A stretch of DNA of 15,781 nt from JAQGJA01 sp965651535 (GTDB lineage: Bacteria; Pseudomonadota; Alphaproteobacteria; Micavibrionales; SZUA-601): NCBI GenBank assembly GCA_965651535.1, contig CBFGSX010000030.1, positions 1 through 15,781 on the forward strand. The letters are read 5' to 3'. Shown here piece after piece: positions 1-6,782 of this stretch. Under the pieces are notes generated by a model. It was not told the DNA's origin. It was given only the letters and a program-made list of their open reading frames with translations, and searched no databases. Positions within the stretch are counted from its first letter, which is position 1; each line of letters starts with the position of its first letter. A program made the translations under genes and the position numbers.

Positions 1-419
1 GTCAGGAAGAACTGGACGCCGTGTCGTTCCTGCGCCTCATGAAAGAAACCTGCGCGAAATTGGGCGTCTCCGAAGAGATGCTGAAACGTCCCGTCAATGT
101 CGGTTTCTCGGGCGGTGAAAAGAAGCGCGCCGAAGTGCTGCAAATGGCGATGCTGGACCCGAAATTTTGTATCCTCGATGAAACGGATTCCGGCCTCGAT
201 ATCGACGCGCTGCGTATCGTCGCCGATGGCGTCAATGCGTTGCGTGGACCAGAGCGCTCGATGCTGATTATCACGCATTATCAGCGTCTGCTCGATTACA
301 TCAAGCCCGATGTCGTGCATATCATGGCCGATGGAAAAATCATCAAGACCGGCGGGCCGGAACTGGCGCTTGAATTGGAAGAAAAAGGCTATGCGGCCTT
401 TGTCAAAGAGGCGGCGTAA
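1..419 (+). CDS. sufC: SufC, Fe-S assembly ABC-type ATPase (5' end outside window)
   Basis: SufC is the cytosolic ATPase of the SufBC2D scaffold; its ATP cycle drives assembly of Fe-S clusters on SufB/SufD. The visible C-terminal part (about 139 residues; the full family is about 250) has the ABC signature FSGGEKKRAEVLQMA, the Walker B stretch FCILDETDSGLDIDAL and the switch histidine in IITHYQRLL. The FSGGEKKR form and the DETDSGLDIDAL wording separate SufC from transporter ATPases. Walker A lies upstream of the window. The reading frame is open to the left edge, so internal GTG/ATG codons near position 21 are not the start. The stop TAA shares a base with the sufD start (TAATG), which implies translational coupling. 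sufB is expected immediately upstream. Confidence 0.96.
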   Translation, partial: QEELDAVSFLRLMKETCAKLGVSEEMLKRPVNVGFSGGEKKRAEVLQMAMLDPKFCILDETDSGLDIDALRIVADGVNALRGPERSMLIITHYQRLLDYIKPDVVHIMADGKIIKTGGPELALELEEKGYAAFVKEAA

Positions 420-1516
420 TGCAGGCGATGAAAAAACCGCAACCCGAAAACGTCATGGAATGGCCGACACAAAAGTCGGAACGATTCAAATATACGAATA
501 TCGCGGCGGCGGTTAAAAATCGCGCGCCTGCCGATTTTGCGTCGCTGGCCTTTGCGGGTGCGGCGCCGTATGCCATGAAGATCGCGCTCAAAGATGCGCC
601 GCAATGGGTCAAGGACGCTTTCGCGCGCGGCCCCGTCGGCGAGGAAAAATACCGCGATATGGCGCTGTGGGATGCGGCCAAAAATGCCGCGACGGAAGTT
701 TTCGTCATCGATGTGCCGAAAAACGAAGAAGCGCGCCTCGAGGCCGTGGCCAGCGGTTCGGTTTTCCTGTTCGTGCGCGTCGCAACGGGTGCAAAATTGA
801 CGCTTATTGAGACGCGCCGCGAAAACGATGTCTGGGCGAATGCCGTCGCCGTCATCGATGTCGCCGACAATGCGCTGATGCGCCATGTGCGCGTCCAGGA
901 AAACGGCGTGGACGCCGTCACCACGCAAAACGCCGATGTGTTTATCGGTCGCGACGCGTCATACGAGTCCTTCGCATTGACGATGGGTGCGGGCTTCAGT
1001 CGCAACCAGATTCACGGGTTTTTGAACGGCGCAAACGGCGAGATTCGCCTTGGCGGGATCAATCTGTTGTCGGGCGCGCAGCACGGCGACACCACGATCA
1101 CCATCGACCACGCCGCGCCACAATGCCGCAGCAATCAGACCTATAAAAACATCATCGCCGACAAGGCGCATGGCGTGTTTCAAGGCAAAGTGCACGTCCA
1201 CCAGATTGCACAACAAACAGATGGCTATCAGTTGTCGAATACATTGCTGCTGTCGCCGAATGCCATCATGGACACCAAGCCCGAGCTGGAAATTTACGCC
1301 GACGATGTGAAATGCTCGCATGGTGCGACGACGGGTCAATTGGATACCGCGCCGCTGTTTTATCTGCGCCAGCGCGGCCTGTCCGAGGCACAGGCGAAAA
1401 TGCTTCTGATGCAGGCTTTTCTCGGCCCCGCGCTTGAAGAAATCCGCGACGAAGCGGCGCAAGCCACGATCACCGATCTGGCGTTCCAATGGCTGGAAAG
1501 ACGCGCCCATGGGTAA
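419..1516 (+). CDS. sufD: SufD, SUF scaffold subunit
   Basis: SufD pairs with SufB on SufC dimers to form the scaffold for de novo Fe-S cluster assembly, and is also implicated in iron acquisition. The protein is 365 residues. The C-terminal half is the diagnostic SufBD beta-helix: QTYKNIIADKAHGVFQGKV, then QLSNTLLLSPNAIMDTKPEL, EIYADDVKCSHGATTGQLD and a terminal LMQAFLGPALEEI. The CSHGAT stretch (about residues 299-304) holds the conserved His reported as functionally important in E. coli SufD. The N-terminal third is divergent, as is normal for SufD. The start ATG overlaps the sufC stop by one base, with AAAGAGG about 8 nt upstream. A second in-frame ATG three codons later is possible. Nothing indicates SufB: it is too short and lies after sufC. 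Confidence 0.95.
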   Translation: MQAMKKPQPENVMEWPTQKSERFKYTNIAAAVKNRAPADFASLAFAGAAPYAMKIALKDAPQWVKDAFARGPVGEEKYRDMALWDAAKNAATEVFVIDVPKNEEARLEAVASGSVFLFVRVATGAKLTLIETRRENDVWANAVAVIDVADNALMRHVRVQENGVDAVTTQNADVFIGRDASYESFALTMGAGFSRNQIHGFLNGANGEIRLGGINLLSGAQHGDTTITIDHAAPQCRSNQTYKNIIADKAHGVFQGKVHVHQIAQQTDGYQLSNTLLLSPNAIMDTKPELEIYADDVKCSHGATTGQLDTAPLFYLRQRGLSEAQAKMLLMQAFLGPALEEIRDEAAQATITDLAFQWLERRAHG

Positions 1517-2777
1517 TTGTCATCCCGAGCAACGCGAGGGATCTCCTATGGTTTCAGGAGATTCCTCGGGCTGCGCCCTCGGAATGACAGTTAGAAAAGA
1601 GTTTCCTGTATTCGCCAAACATCCCGATCTGCATTTTCTTGATACCGCTGCCAGCGCGCAAAAGCCGCAAGCGGTCTTGGATGTTTTGAATATCGCCCTG
1701 TCTGATCATTACGCGAATATCCATCGCGGGTTGTATGATTTTTCCGCCCGCATGACGGCGGATTTCGAAAATGCGCGCCGCAAGGTGGCGAATTTCCTGA
1801 AAGCGCGCGAAAACGAGATTGTCTTTACGCGCAACGCGACGGAAGCAATCAATCTGGTGGCGGCGTCTTGGGGCAGCGGGAATTTGAAATCAGGCGATGA
1901 AATTCTGATTACCGCGCTCGAGCATCACGCCAATATCGTGCCGTGGCAGATGATCGCCTCAAATGTCGGCGCAAAGCTGGTGGTGGCACCGATCACCGAC
2001 AAGGGTGACGTGCTGTCTGTGGATGTGATTAAATTAATCAATCCGAAAACAAAAATGGTCGCCGTTTCGCATATGAGCAACGCTCTGGGCACGATCTTGC
2101 CCGTGGCTGAAATTGTCGCGGCGGCAAAGAGGTTCGGCGCGGCAACCTTGCTCGACGGCGCGCAGGCGGTGCTGCATATTCCGGTGGATGTCAAGGCATT
2201 GGATTGCGACTTCTATGTGTTTTCCGGGCATAAGCTTTACGGCCCGACGGGAATTGGCGTGCTCTATGGCCGCGAGGAAATGCTGAACGCCATGCCGCCC
2301 TATATGGGTGGCGGCGACATGATCGAAGCCGTGAGTTTCGACAAAACCACCTATAAAAACGCGCCGGCGCGCTTCGAGGCGGGCACGCCCGCGATTGCCG
2401 AAGCCATCGCCTTGGGCGCGGCGATTGATTTCGTCACGGGATGCGGTCTGGCGAATATCGCCCAATACGAACAGGAACTCTACGAATACGCGCTGCATGA
2501 ATTGCAGAAAATCGACGGGCTAAAACTCTACGGGCAGGGTTTCAAGCGCGCCAGTATTCTGGCTTTTACGATTGACGGCCTGAACGCGGCGGATGTCGCG
2601 ATGATTTTGGACAAGGAAAATATCTGCGTACGCGTCGGGCATCATTGCGCCATGCCGCTGCTGGAGCGCTTGGGCGTGGCGGCGACGATCCGTGCCTCGA
2701 TCGGGATGTATAATACGCGCGACGATATTGACGCGCTGATTTTAGGCCTAAATAAGGCCAAACGGATGTTGTCATGA
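1509..2777 (+). CDS. sufS: SufS, PLP cysteine desulfurase, with repeat-encoded N-terminal insert
   Basis: SufS is a group II cysteine desulfurase; it moves sulfur from L-cysteine to an active-site Cys persulfide that feeds the SufBCD scaffold. The fold-type I PLP enzyme is clear. The Schiff-base lysine lies in SGHKLYGPTGIGVLYG (K242 in this numbering) and the catalytic cysteine in VRVGHHCAMPLL (C380). The 138-residue spacing equals that of K226/C364 in E. coli SufS. The chosen ATG overlaps the sufD stop by 8 nt, with GGAAAG 8 nt upstream, giving 422 residues. Codons 4-27 are entirely a 72-nt palindromic repeat; without it the protein would begin MGNVRKEFPVF, a normal SufS start. Alternative starts inside the repeat are ATG 1548 (GAGGG 7 nt upstream, 409 aa) and ATG 1584 (no clear SD, 397 aa). 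Function is certain; the start is not. Confidence 0.93.
   Translation: MGNCHPEQREGSPMVSGDSSGCALGMTVRKEFPVFAKHPDLHFLDTAASAQKPQAVLDVLNIALSDHYANIHRGLYDFSARMTADFENARRKVANFLKARENEIVFTRNATEAINLVAASWGSGNLKSGDEILITALEHHANIVPWQMIASNVGAKLVVAPITDKGDVLSVDVIKLINPKTKMVAVSHMSNALGTILPVAEIVAAAKRFGAATLLDGAQAVLHIPVDVKALDCDFYVFSGHKLYGPTGIGVLYGREEMLNAMPPYMGGGDMIEAVSFDKTTYKNAPARFEAGTPAIAEAIALGAAIDFVTGCGLANIAQYEQELYEYALHELQKIDGLKLYGQGFKRASILAFTIDGLNAADVAMILDKENICVRVGHHCAMPLLERLGVAATIRASIGMYNTRDDIDALILGLNKAKRMLS
1518..1589 (+). repeat. 72-nt palindromic repeat inserted in frame in sufS
   Basis: The ends form an imperfect 12-bp inverted repeat: TGTCATCCCGAG at 1518-1529 against CTCGGAATGACA at 1578-1589, with one mismatch. 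Inside is a perfect 7-bp hairpin, ATCTCCT (1541-1547) and AGGAGAT (1556-1562). The wording 'gtcatcccgag...gggatctcc...ggaatgacag' matches a dispersed intergenic repeat type known from many bacterial genomes. Its length is exactly 24 codons and it has no stop in the sufS frame. It is comparable in style to Rickettsia palindromic elements, though I cannot show it is the same family. Confidence 0.8.
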
Positions 2778-3157
2778 CGGAAACAAAGACCCAAGATCAG
2801 GTCAATGCCGAGTTGGAAGCCGCGATGGTTCCGCCCAATACGGAGCTATCAGACGACAGCCGCGTGCCGCAGATCGTCGAAAATCTGCGCCATGTCTATG
2901 ACCCCGAGATTCCGGTGAATATTTATGAGCTGGGGCTGATCTACGAAATCACGCTGAACCCCGACGACACGTTCTATATCAAGATGACGTTGACGGCGCC
3001 GAACTGCCCCGTGGCGGGCGAGATGCCCGTCTGGGTGCGCGAGGCCGCCGAAAAAGCCGTGGGCGAGGGCAAGGTCACGGTGGATTTGTCCTTTGATCCG
3101 CCGTGGAACCCGACCATGATGGCCGAAACGGCAAAACTGATGATGAATATGTTTTAG
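2774..3157 (+). CDS. sufT: SufT-type DUF59/MIP18 Fe-S assembly protein
   Basis: A 127-residue MIP18-family (DUF59) protein of the kind encoded in alphaproteobacterial and Gram-positive suf operons (SufT). Members are thought to help mature or deliver Fe-S clusters; the chemistry is unsettled. The MIP18 core is DPEIPVNIYELGLIYEI (about residues 42-58), TLTAPNCPVAGEMP with the single conserved cysteine, and DLSFDPPWNPTMM near the C terminus. A hydrophilic N-terminal tail of about 35 residues precedes the domain. The start ATG overlaps the sufS stop as ATGA, so it should be translated by coupling. It is the last gene before a repeat-filled gap. Related PaaD shares the fold, but the suf setting argues for SufT. 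Confidence 0.92.
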   Translation: MTETKTQDQVNAELEAAMVPPNTELSDDSRVPQIVENLRHVYDPEIPVNIYELGLIYEITLNPDDTFYIKMTLTAPNCPVAGEMPVWVREAAEKAVGEGKVTVDLSFDPPWNPTMMAETAKLMMNMF

Positions 3158-3164
3158 AATAGAG

Positions 3165-3238
3165 CGTCATCCCGGGTTTGACCCGGGATCCTTGCGGGAA
3201 GATTGCCCAAGGGCACCGGCTTTCGCCGGGGAGACGGT
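3165..3238 (+). repeat. Palindromic repeat between sufT and sufA
   Basis: The left half is a perfect 9-bp hairpin, ATCCCGGGT (3169-3177) and ACCCGGGAT (3181-3189), preceded by GTC. The right half is a 5-bp GC hairpin, CCGGC (3216-3220) and GCCGG (3225-3229), whose loop TTTC reads GAAA on the minus strand. This is the common alphaproteobacterial 'gtcatcccgggtttgacccg' type of element. Neither hairpin is followed by a T run, so it is not a typical terminator, but it could dampen transcription or protect the 3' end of sufCDST mRNA. Confidence 0.75.
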
Positions 3239-3284
3239 GGATTTTTAGGGAATAAAGGCTATAGTAAACGACAGGAGACACACC

Positions 3285-3623
3285 ATGACCACACAACAGA
3301 TTTTGAACGTCACCCCGAACGCAGCCGAGGCGATCAAAGCGCGTCTGACCGAGGCGGGCGAGGGTGTTTTGGGCCTGCGCGTCGGCATTCGCGCGCGCGG
3401 ATGCAGCGGCTTTGCCTATTTCATGGAATTCGCCAAGACGCAGGATGCGGACGATGAAATCGTCGAAAAAGACGGTATCAAAGTGATTGTCGATCCCAAT
3501 TCGATGATTTATTTGCTGGGCACGACGATCGACTATGTGTCGTCCGATACCGAAGAGGGTTTTGTCTTCCAGAATCCGAATGAAAAAGGCAAATGCGGCT
3601 GCGGCGAAAGCTTCCACGCCTAG
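3285..3623 (+). CDS. sufA: SufA/IscA-type Fe-S carrier protein (HesB family)
   Basis: A-type carrier that receives Fe-S clusters from the Suf scaffold and passes them to apoproteins. The 112-residue protein has the three family cysteines: C40 in RARGCSGFAY, and C104 and C106 in KCGCGESF. The body (LRVGIRARGCSGF, MIYLLGTTIDYV, EEGFVFQNPN) is typical of SufA/IscA/ErpA. The start ATG has a good AGGAG 7 nt upstream. It lies 127 nt after sufT, beyond a palindromic repeat, so it may be read from the operon or from its own weak promoter; a TATAGT at 3260-3265 is the only -10-like box, and no good -35 is visible. ErpA or IscA cannot be excluded on sequence alone; SufA is inferred from the operon. Confidence 0.9.
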   Translation: MTTQQILNVTPNAAEAIKARLTEAGEGVLGLRVGIRARGCSGFAYFMEFAKTQDADDEIVEKDGIKVIVDPNSMIYLLGTTIDYVSSDTEEGFVFQNPNEKGKCGCGESFHA

Positions 3624-3667
3624 ATCGGGAAGCGTAACCCCGGCGATCAATCAAATATTATGCGAGG

Positions 3668-3695
3668 ACCCCGCGTCAAGCGCGGGGTTTCGTTT
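3668..3695 (+). terminator. Hairpin terminator after sufA, overlapping the 3' end of dusA
   Basis: ACCCCGCG (3668-3675) pairs perfectly with CGCGGGGT (3681-3688) across a 5-nt loop. It is followed on the plus strand by TTCGTTT, a moderate U-rich tail, which suits termination of the suf operon. On the minus strand the sequence after the hairpin is not T-rich. The loop contains the TGA stop of the convergent dusA gene, so the last dusA codons form half of the stem. Confidence 0.6.
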
Positions 3696-4641
3696 GTGCA
3701 AAAGAAAGAAGATTCTCGACCGAATTTGTTTTTGCTGCGTCGTTCAGGGCGTGTTTCCACGCTTTGGAATCTTTCTGCGCGTGGAAAAGCCCGTGCATAT
3801 GCTTGACGATGCGCTTGGCTTCGGTGCCGCGCGATTGTTCCTCTTCGATATAGGCGATCATTCTTTCGACAATTTTCTGCCGCGAGAGCGTCCGGGAATT
3901 TTTGAAAATTTCCGCTTCCAGCTCTGTTAAAAAATACGGCTCGTGATAGGCCTTGCGGCCGATCATCACGCCGTCCACGGGCCCGAATTGCGCGGCAATA
4001 TCCGCCACGGTTTCAAACCCGCCATTGGTGATGATCTCGAGCTCGGGGAAATCCGCCTTGATCCGGTGCGGCTTGTTCCAGTCGAGCGGCGGTTTGCTGC
4101 GGTTTTCCTTGGGGCTGAGGCCTTTGAGCCACGCCTTGCGCGCGTGCAGGATAAACACGTCGCAGCCGCCGCGCTCGTGCACGATGCGCACGAAATCATG
4201 CAGAAATTCATAGCTTTCCTTGTCGTCAACGCCAAGGCGCGTCTTAACCGTGACGGGGATTTTGACGGCCTCCGTCATGGCGGCCACCGCGTCGGCCACA
4301 CGCTCGGGCGTTTCCATCAAACACGCGCCGAACTCTCCGGCTTGCACGCGGTCGGACGGGCAGCCGCAGTTCAGGTTGATCTCGGCATAGCCGTATTCTT
4401 CGCCGCGTTTGGCCGCTTCGGCGAGGGCTTTCGGATCGATTCCGCCCAGTTGCAGCGCCACCGCGCCTTCTTCCTCGCGGAAATACAAATGATGATGCGC
4501 ATCGCCGCGCGTGATCGCATTGGCGTGGATCATCTCGGTATAGAGAAACGCATGCGGCGACAAAAGCCGGTGGAAAAACCGGCAATGCCGATCCGTCCAG
4601 TCCATCATCGGCGCGACACAAAGGCGGCGATCAGGCGACAT
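3676..4641 (-). CDS. dusA: DusA, tRNA-dihydrouridine synthase
   Basis: Flavoenzyme that reduces specific uridines in the tRNA D-loop to dihydrouridine; the DusA type acts at U20/U20a. The 321-residue protein begins with CVAPMMDWTDRHCRFF and carries the catalytic-cysteine motif INLNCGCPSDRVQ (Cys94). It continues with VKTRLGVDD and the DusA-specific HARKAWLKGLSPKENR, then the FMN phosphate-binding NGGF and GVMIGRKAYHEP stretches. APMMDWTD plus KAWLKGLSPKENR favours DusA over DusB or DusC. The start ATG lies within the end of lnt (11-nt overlap, different frame), so the two are probably co-transcribed and coupled. Its stop is in the loop of the convergent terminator. Confidence 0.94.
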   Translation of the reverse strand: MSPDRRLCVAPMMDWTDRHCRFFHRLLSPHAFLYTEMIHANAITRGDAHHHLYFREEEGAVALQLGGIDPKALAEAAKRGEEYGYAEINLNCGCPSDRVQAGEFGACLMETPERVADAVAAMTEAVKIPVTVKTRLGVDDKESYEFLHDFVRIVHERGGCDVFILHARKAWLKGLSPKENRSKPPLDWNKPHRIKADFPELEIITNGGFETVADIAAQFGPVDGVMIGRKAYHEPYFLTELEAEIFKNSRTLSRQKIVERMIAYIEEEQSRGTEAKRIVKHMHGLFHAQKDSKAWKHALNDAAKTNSVENLLSFAQTKPRA

Positions 4642-6205
4642 GATTCACTTTGCGGATACCCGCACGCTGCAAAACAAAGGCCAAAAGCCCCGCCGCCGCC
4701 AGCATACCGAAAAAGATCGTATTGCCGAAACGTGCAAACGGCGTCGGCTTCAGCGCAGGCGGCAGGGGGCGGTCGATGACGCCTTGCGTTTCAAGCGGCA
4801 ATTTTTCCACGATGCGGCCCATCGGATCGATCACGGCGGAAATGCCGGTATTGGCCGAGCGCACCAGCGGCAGACCTTCCTCGACGGCGCGCGTGCGCGA
4901 AATCTCGAGATGCTGGTAAGGCCCGCTTGTGCGGCCATACCATGCGTCGTTGGTGACATTCAAAATCCATTGCGGGCGGTTTTTCCGATCGACGACTTTT
5001 CCGGGGAAAAGAACCTCGTAACAGATCAGCGGGCTGACGGGCGGAAACACGTCCTGCGTAACCGTTTGCACGCCGCCCCCGGCCGTCATGCTGCCGGCCT
5101 TGAAGGCGACGGGACGCACGGGCCACAAATCCTGAAAGGGCAGGAACTCGCCGAAAGGCACCAGATGCGCCTTGTCGAATTTGGCGATGCGCTCCCCGCT
5201 GGAATCGTAAAACCCGATGCGGTTGAAAAAACGCGGCGCATTGTCCGGCCCGGCCTCGACATCGAACACGCCCGCCGCCAGCACGGCATAAGACCACAGA
5301 TAATCGCGGGCGCTTTGCTGCAATTCGCGCAGCTCGGCGGTACTGGCCAGAGAAAGCGCCGTTTCCGGCCAGATCACGATATGCGGCGGCGCTTTCGTCG
5401 GCGTCAGGGTAAGCGACCACAGCGTATGGCGTATGGCGTCGCGCTTGGCCTCGTCCCATTTGGATTCCTGTTTGATGTTCGGCTGGACGACGCGCACCGT
5501 ATAGGGGAAGGAGCCGTATTGCGGCACATACATCAGGCGGCCTTGCCCCCAAGCGATAAGCGCAACAAAACAGGCGATCAAAATTGTGGCGAATACCGCG
5601 GCGGATTTTTGTTTATAGGGGCGCGTCAACAAAGCGGGAATCATTGCCAGAAGAACCGTCAGCAAGGTCAGGCCGTAAATGCCGAACAGGGACACGGATT
5701 GCAGCGCGGGCAAAAAGCCCGTCCACGTATACCCCCAGAGATTCCAGGGGAATCCCGTAAAGGCGACACCGCGCACCCATTCCGCCAGAGTGAACAGAAT
5801 GCCCAGAAGTAACAAACGCGGTAGCCCGCGCCACGACAGGCGATGCCAGAAGATCGCGGTAAGCGCGGGATAAAGCGCCATTAGCGCGGGCAGGCTGCCG
5901 ACGGCGAACGGAATGGCCCACCAGTTGTTTTGAATATCGACGAACAGGGCGGCGGCGACCCAATACAGGCCAAAGACATGAAAGCCGTAATGGAACAGGA
6001 AGGTTTTGAAAAATACCTGTTTCGTCGTCAGCGATTTGTCGAGCAGCCGCACCAGAAGCGGAAAGGCCACGAACAAGACCGGCACGGCATAGGCGGGTGG
6101 CATCGCCAGCGCGCAAAGCGCGCCAAGCACAAGGCAGAGCCAATAATCGCGTCCGGCGCTATTGCCGTCGAGCCATGAGAAAAAGCGAGAGAAGATGTTT
6201 TTCAT
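4631..6205 (-). CDS. lnt: Lnt, apolipoprotein N-acyltransferase
   Basis: Inner-membrane enzyme that adds the third acyl chain to the N-terminal cysteine of lipoproteins, the last step of lipoprotein maturation before Lol sorting. The protein is 524 residues from the chosen ATG. It has about six hydrophobic segments in the first 220 residues, then a periplasmic nitrilase-like domain with the full Glu-Lys-Cys triad: E281 in VIWPETALS, K345 in KFDKAHLVPFGEF and C395 in PLICYEVLF. These match E267/K335/C387 of E. coli. A final TM helix lies at about 494-512. The frame is open 29 codons further upstream (to 6292), but that part is palindromic repeat and not family-like. No SD precedes ATG 6205; a TATACT box ends 6 nt before it. 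It overlaps dusA by 11 nt at the 3' end. Confidence 0.95.
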   Translation of the reverse strand: MKNIFSRFFSWLDGNSAGRDYWLCLVLGALCALAMPPAYAVPVLFVAFPLLVRLLDKSLTTKQVFFKTFLFHYGFHVFGLYWVAAALFVDIQNNWWAIPFAVGSLPALMALYPALTAIFWHRLSWRGLPRLLLLGILFTLAEWVRGVAFTGFPWNLWGYTWTGFLPALQSVSLFGIYGLTLLTVLLAMIPALLTRPYKQKSAAVFATILIACFVALIAWGQGRLMYVPQYGSFPYTVRVVQPNIKQESKWDEAKRDAIRHTLWSLTLTPTKAPPHIVIWPETALSLASTAELRELQQSARDYLWSYAVLAAGVFDVEAGPDNAPRFFNRIGFYDSSGERIAKFDKAHLVPFGEFLPFQDLWPVRPVAFKAGSMTAGGGVQTVTQDVFPPVSPLICYEVLFPGKVVDRKNRPQWILNVTNDAWYGRTSGPYQHLEISRTRAVEEGLPLVRSANTGISAVIDPMGRIVEKLPLETQGVIDRPLPPALKPTPFARFGNTIFFGMLAAAGLLAFVLQRAGIRKVNHVA

Positions 6206-6211
6206 TATGAT

Positions 6212-6240
6212 AGTATATCCAATCCGTAACCCCTGCGAAA
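6212..6240 (-). promoter_or_regulatory. Possible lnt promoter giving a leaderless mRNA
   Basis: Read on the minus strand, TATACT (6217 down to 6212) is 5 of 6 to the sigma70 -10 consensus and ends 6 nt before the lnt ATG, so transcription would start at or next to the A of the start codon. The -35 position at 17-bp spacing (TTTCGC, 6240-6235) is poor and lies inside the adjacent repeat. There is no SD. Judged by eye only. Confidence 0.3.
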
Positions 6241-6300
6241 GCGGGGGGGCATACGGCAGGGGTATTATTCGGGGAGACCCTCGCTTACGCAAGGGTTACG
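6225..6300 (+). repeat. Paired-hairpin palindromic repeat, copy 1
   Basis: The outer ends are a 13-bp inverted repeat with one mismatch: CGTAACCCCTGCG (6225-6237) and CGCAAGGGTTACG (6288-6300). Each end forms its own hairpin. CCCCTGC/GCGGGGG encloses GAAA (6230-6247) on the plus strand. The right unit, read on the minus strand, is ACCCTTGC/GCGAGGGT enclosing GTAA. Two head-to-head REP-like units, as in BIME-type elements. It lies between lnt and the rpsU terminator. A diverged second copy lies at 8843-8904. Confidence 0.75.
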
Positions 6301-6315
6301 TCTGGAGCGAGACAA

Positions 6316-6352
6316 CAAAAAACCCGCCTTGGGAGGAAGGCGGGTTTTTATT
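6316..6352 (-). terminator. Strong intrinsic terminator of rpsU (bidirectional form)
   Basis: A perfect 13-bp stem (6318-6330 with 6337-6349; core AACCCGCCTT) has a 6-nt loop and, on the minus strand, ends in six Ts. It starts 22 nt downstream of the rpsU stop. The plus strand also ends in a T run, so it could stop transcription from either side, but no plus-strand gene ends here. Confidence 0.88.
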
Positions 6353-6371
6353 CTGTCATCGGAAGGTTTGA

Positions 6372-6578
6372 TTAAAAACCGTCGCGGTCGCGGCGTTTGC
6401 GTTCCAGTTTACGATGGCGGCGCACGGCTTCGTTTTCCTTGCGGGCACGAATTTCCGAGGGCTTCTCGTAATGCTTGCGGCGCTTCAGCTCTTTGTAGAT
6501 GCCTTCGCGTTGCAGCTTCTTTTTCAGGACTCGCAGACCTTGTTCCACATCATTGTTGCGGATTGTGATCTCGACCAA
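6372..6578 (-). CDS. rpsU: Ribosomal protein bS21
   Basis: Small basic protein of the 30S subunit that sits near the 3' end of 16S rRNA and the mRNA exit platform. The 68-residue sequence has the family hallmarks: VEITIRNNDVEQGLRVLKKK, LQREGIYKELKRRKHYEKPS and a highly basic tail. The start codon is TTG: the next in-frame codon pair upstream ends in a stop (TGA) and no ATG or GTG is available. It is preceded by AAGGTGGTGAT, one mismatch from the 11-nt sequence complementary to the 16S 3' end. The gene is monocistronic, with its own promoter (6654-6683), a leader of about 70 nt and a strong terminator. Confidence 0.95.
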   Translation of the reverse strand: MVEITIRNNDVEQGLRVLKKKLQREGIYKELKRRKHYEKPSEIRARKENEAVRRHRKLERKRRDRDGF

Positions 6579-6584
6579 TTTAAA

Positions 6585-6646
6585 TCACCACCTTCCGGGG
6601 AAAATAAATCGGTTTGCCGCTGTGTGGGAGGATGGGCGACAAACCG
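6585..6646 (-). promoter_or_regulatory. rpsU leader: hairpin plus extended Shine-Dalgarno
   Basis: On the minus strand CGGTTTGTCGC (from 6646) and GCGGCAAACCG (to 6610) can form an 11-bp stem with a 15-nt loop containing CCTCCC. One pair is U-G on the rpsU RNA but would be an A-C mismatch on the opposite strand, so the structure belongs to this transcript. It begins about where the promoter predicts the 5' end. The extended SD AAGGTGGTGAT follows about 13 nt after the stem and leads to the TTG start. A role in control of rpsU is inference. Confidence 0.5.
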
Positions 6647-6653
6647 GAGGTGC

Positions 6654-6683
6654 GTTATAGGCCGAATCACCCGCCCGGGTCAA
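6654..6683 (-). promoter_or_regulatory. rpsU promoter (sigma70 type)
   Basis: On the minus strand TTGACC (6683-6678) and TATAAC (6659-6654) are separated by 18 bp; both hexamers are 5 of 6 to consensus. The region just upstream (about 6691-6735) is rich in A/T runs and could act as an UP element, fitting a ribosomal-protein gene. The predicted start is near 6647. Confidence 0.65.
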
Positions 6684-6782
6684 CAGGAATCTGGCAAAAA
6701 ATCCCTTGTTTTCAGGATAAATAATAAAATCCGCAGAGGTGTGTCTTTTGAACAATTCGTGCCGCAAAGCGGGTGGGACCGC

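Noticed and set aside
3237..3265. Promoter for sufA (TATAGT at 3260-3265)
   Set aside because: The -10 is fair but the hexamer at the -35 position (GTGGAT) does not resemble a -35, and the gene can be served by the suf operon transcript.
3943..5812. Long plus-strand open frames (278 and 390 codons) opposite dusA and lnt
   Set aside because: They are antisense shadows of clear minus-strand genes; their translations are Arg/His-rich with no domain, as expected from the reverse frame of GC-rich coding DNA.
6206..6292. 29-codon N-terminal extension of lnt
   Set aside because: The extra residues are translated palindromic repeat, have no SD, and Lnt proteins normally begin close to the first TM helix as with ATG 6205.
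6646..6652. CACCTCC (minus strand) upstream of rpsU as an anti-Shine-Dalgarno decoy in the leader
   Set aside because: It lies at or just before the predicted transcription start, so it is probably not in the mRNA.
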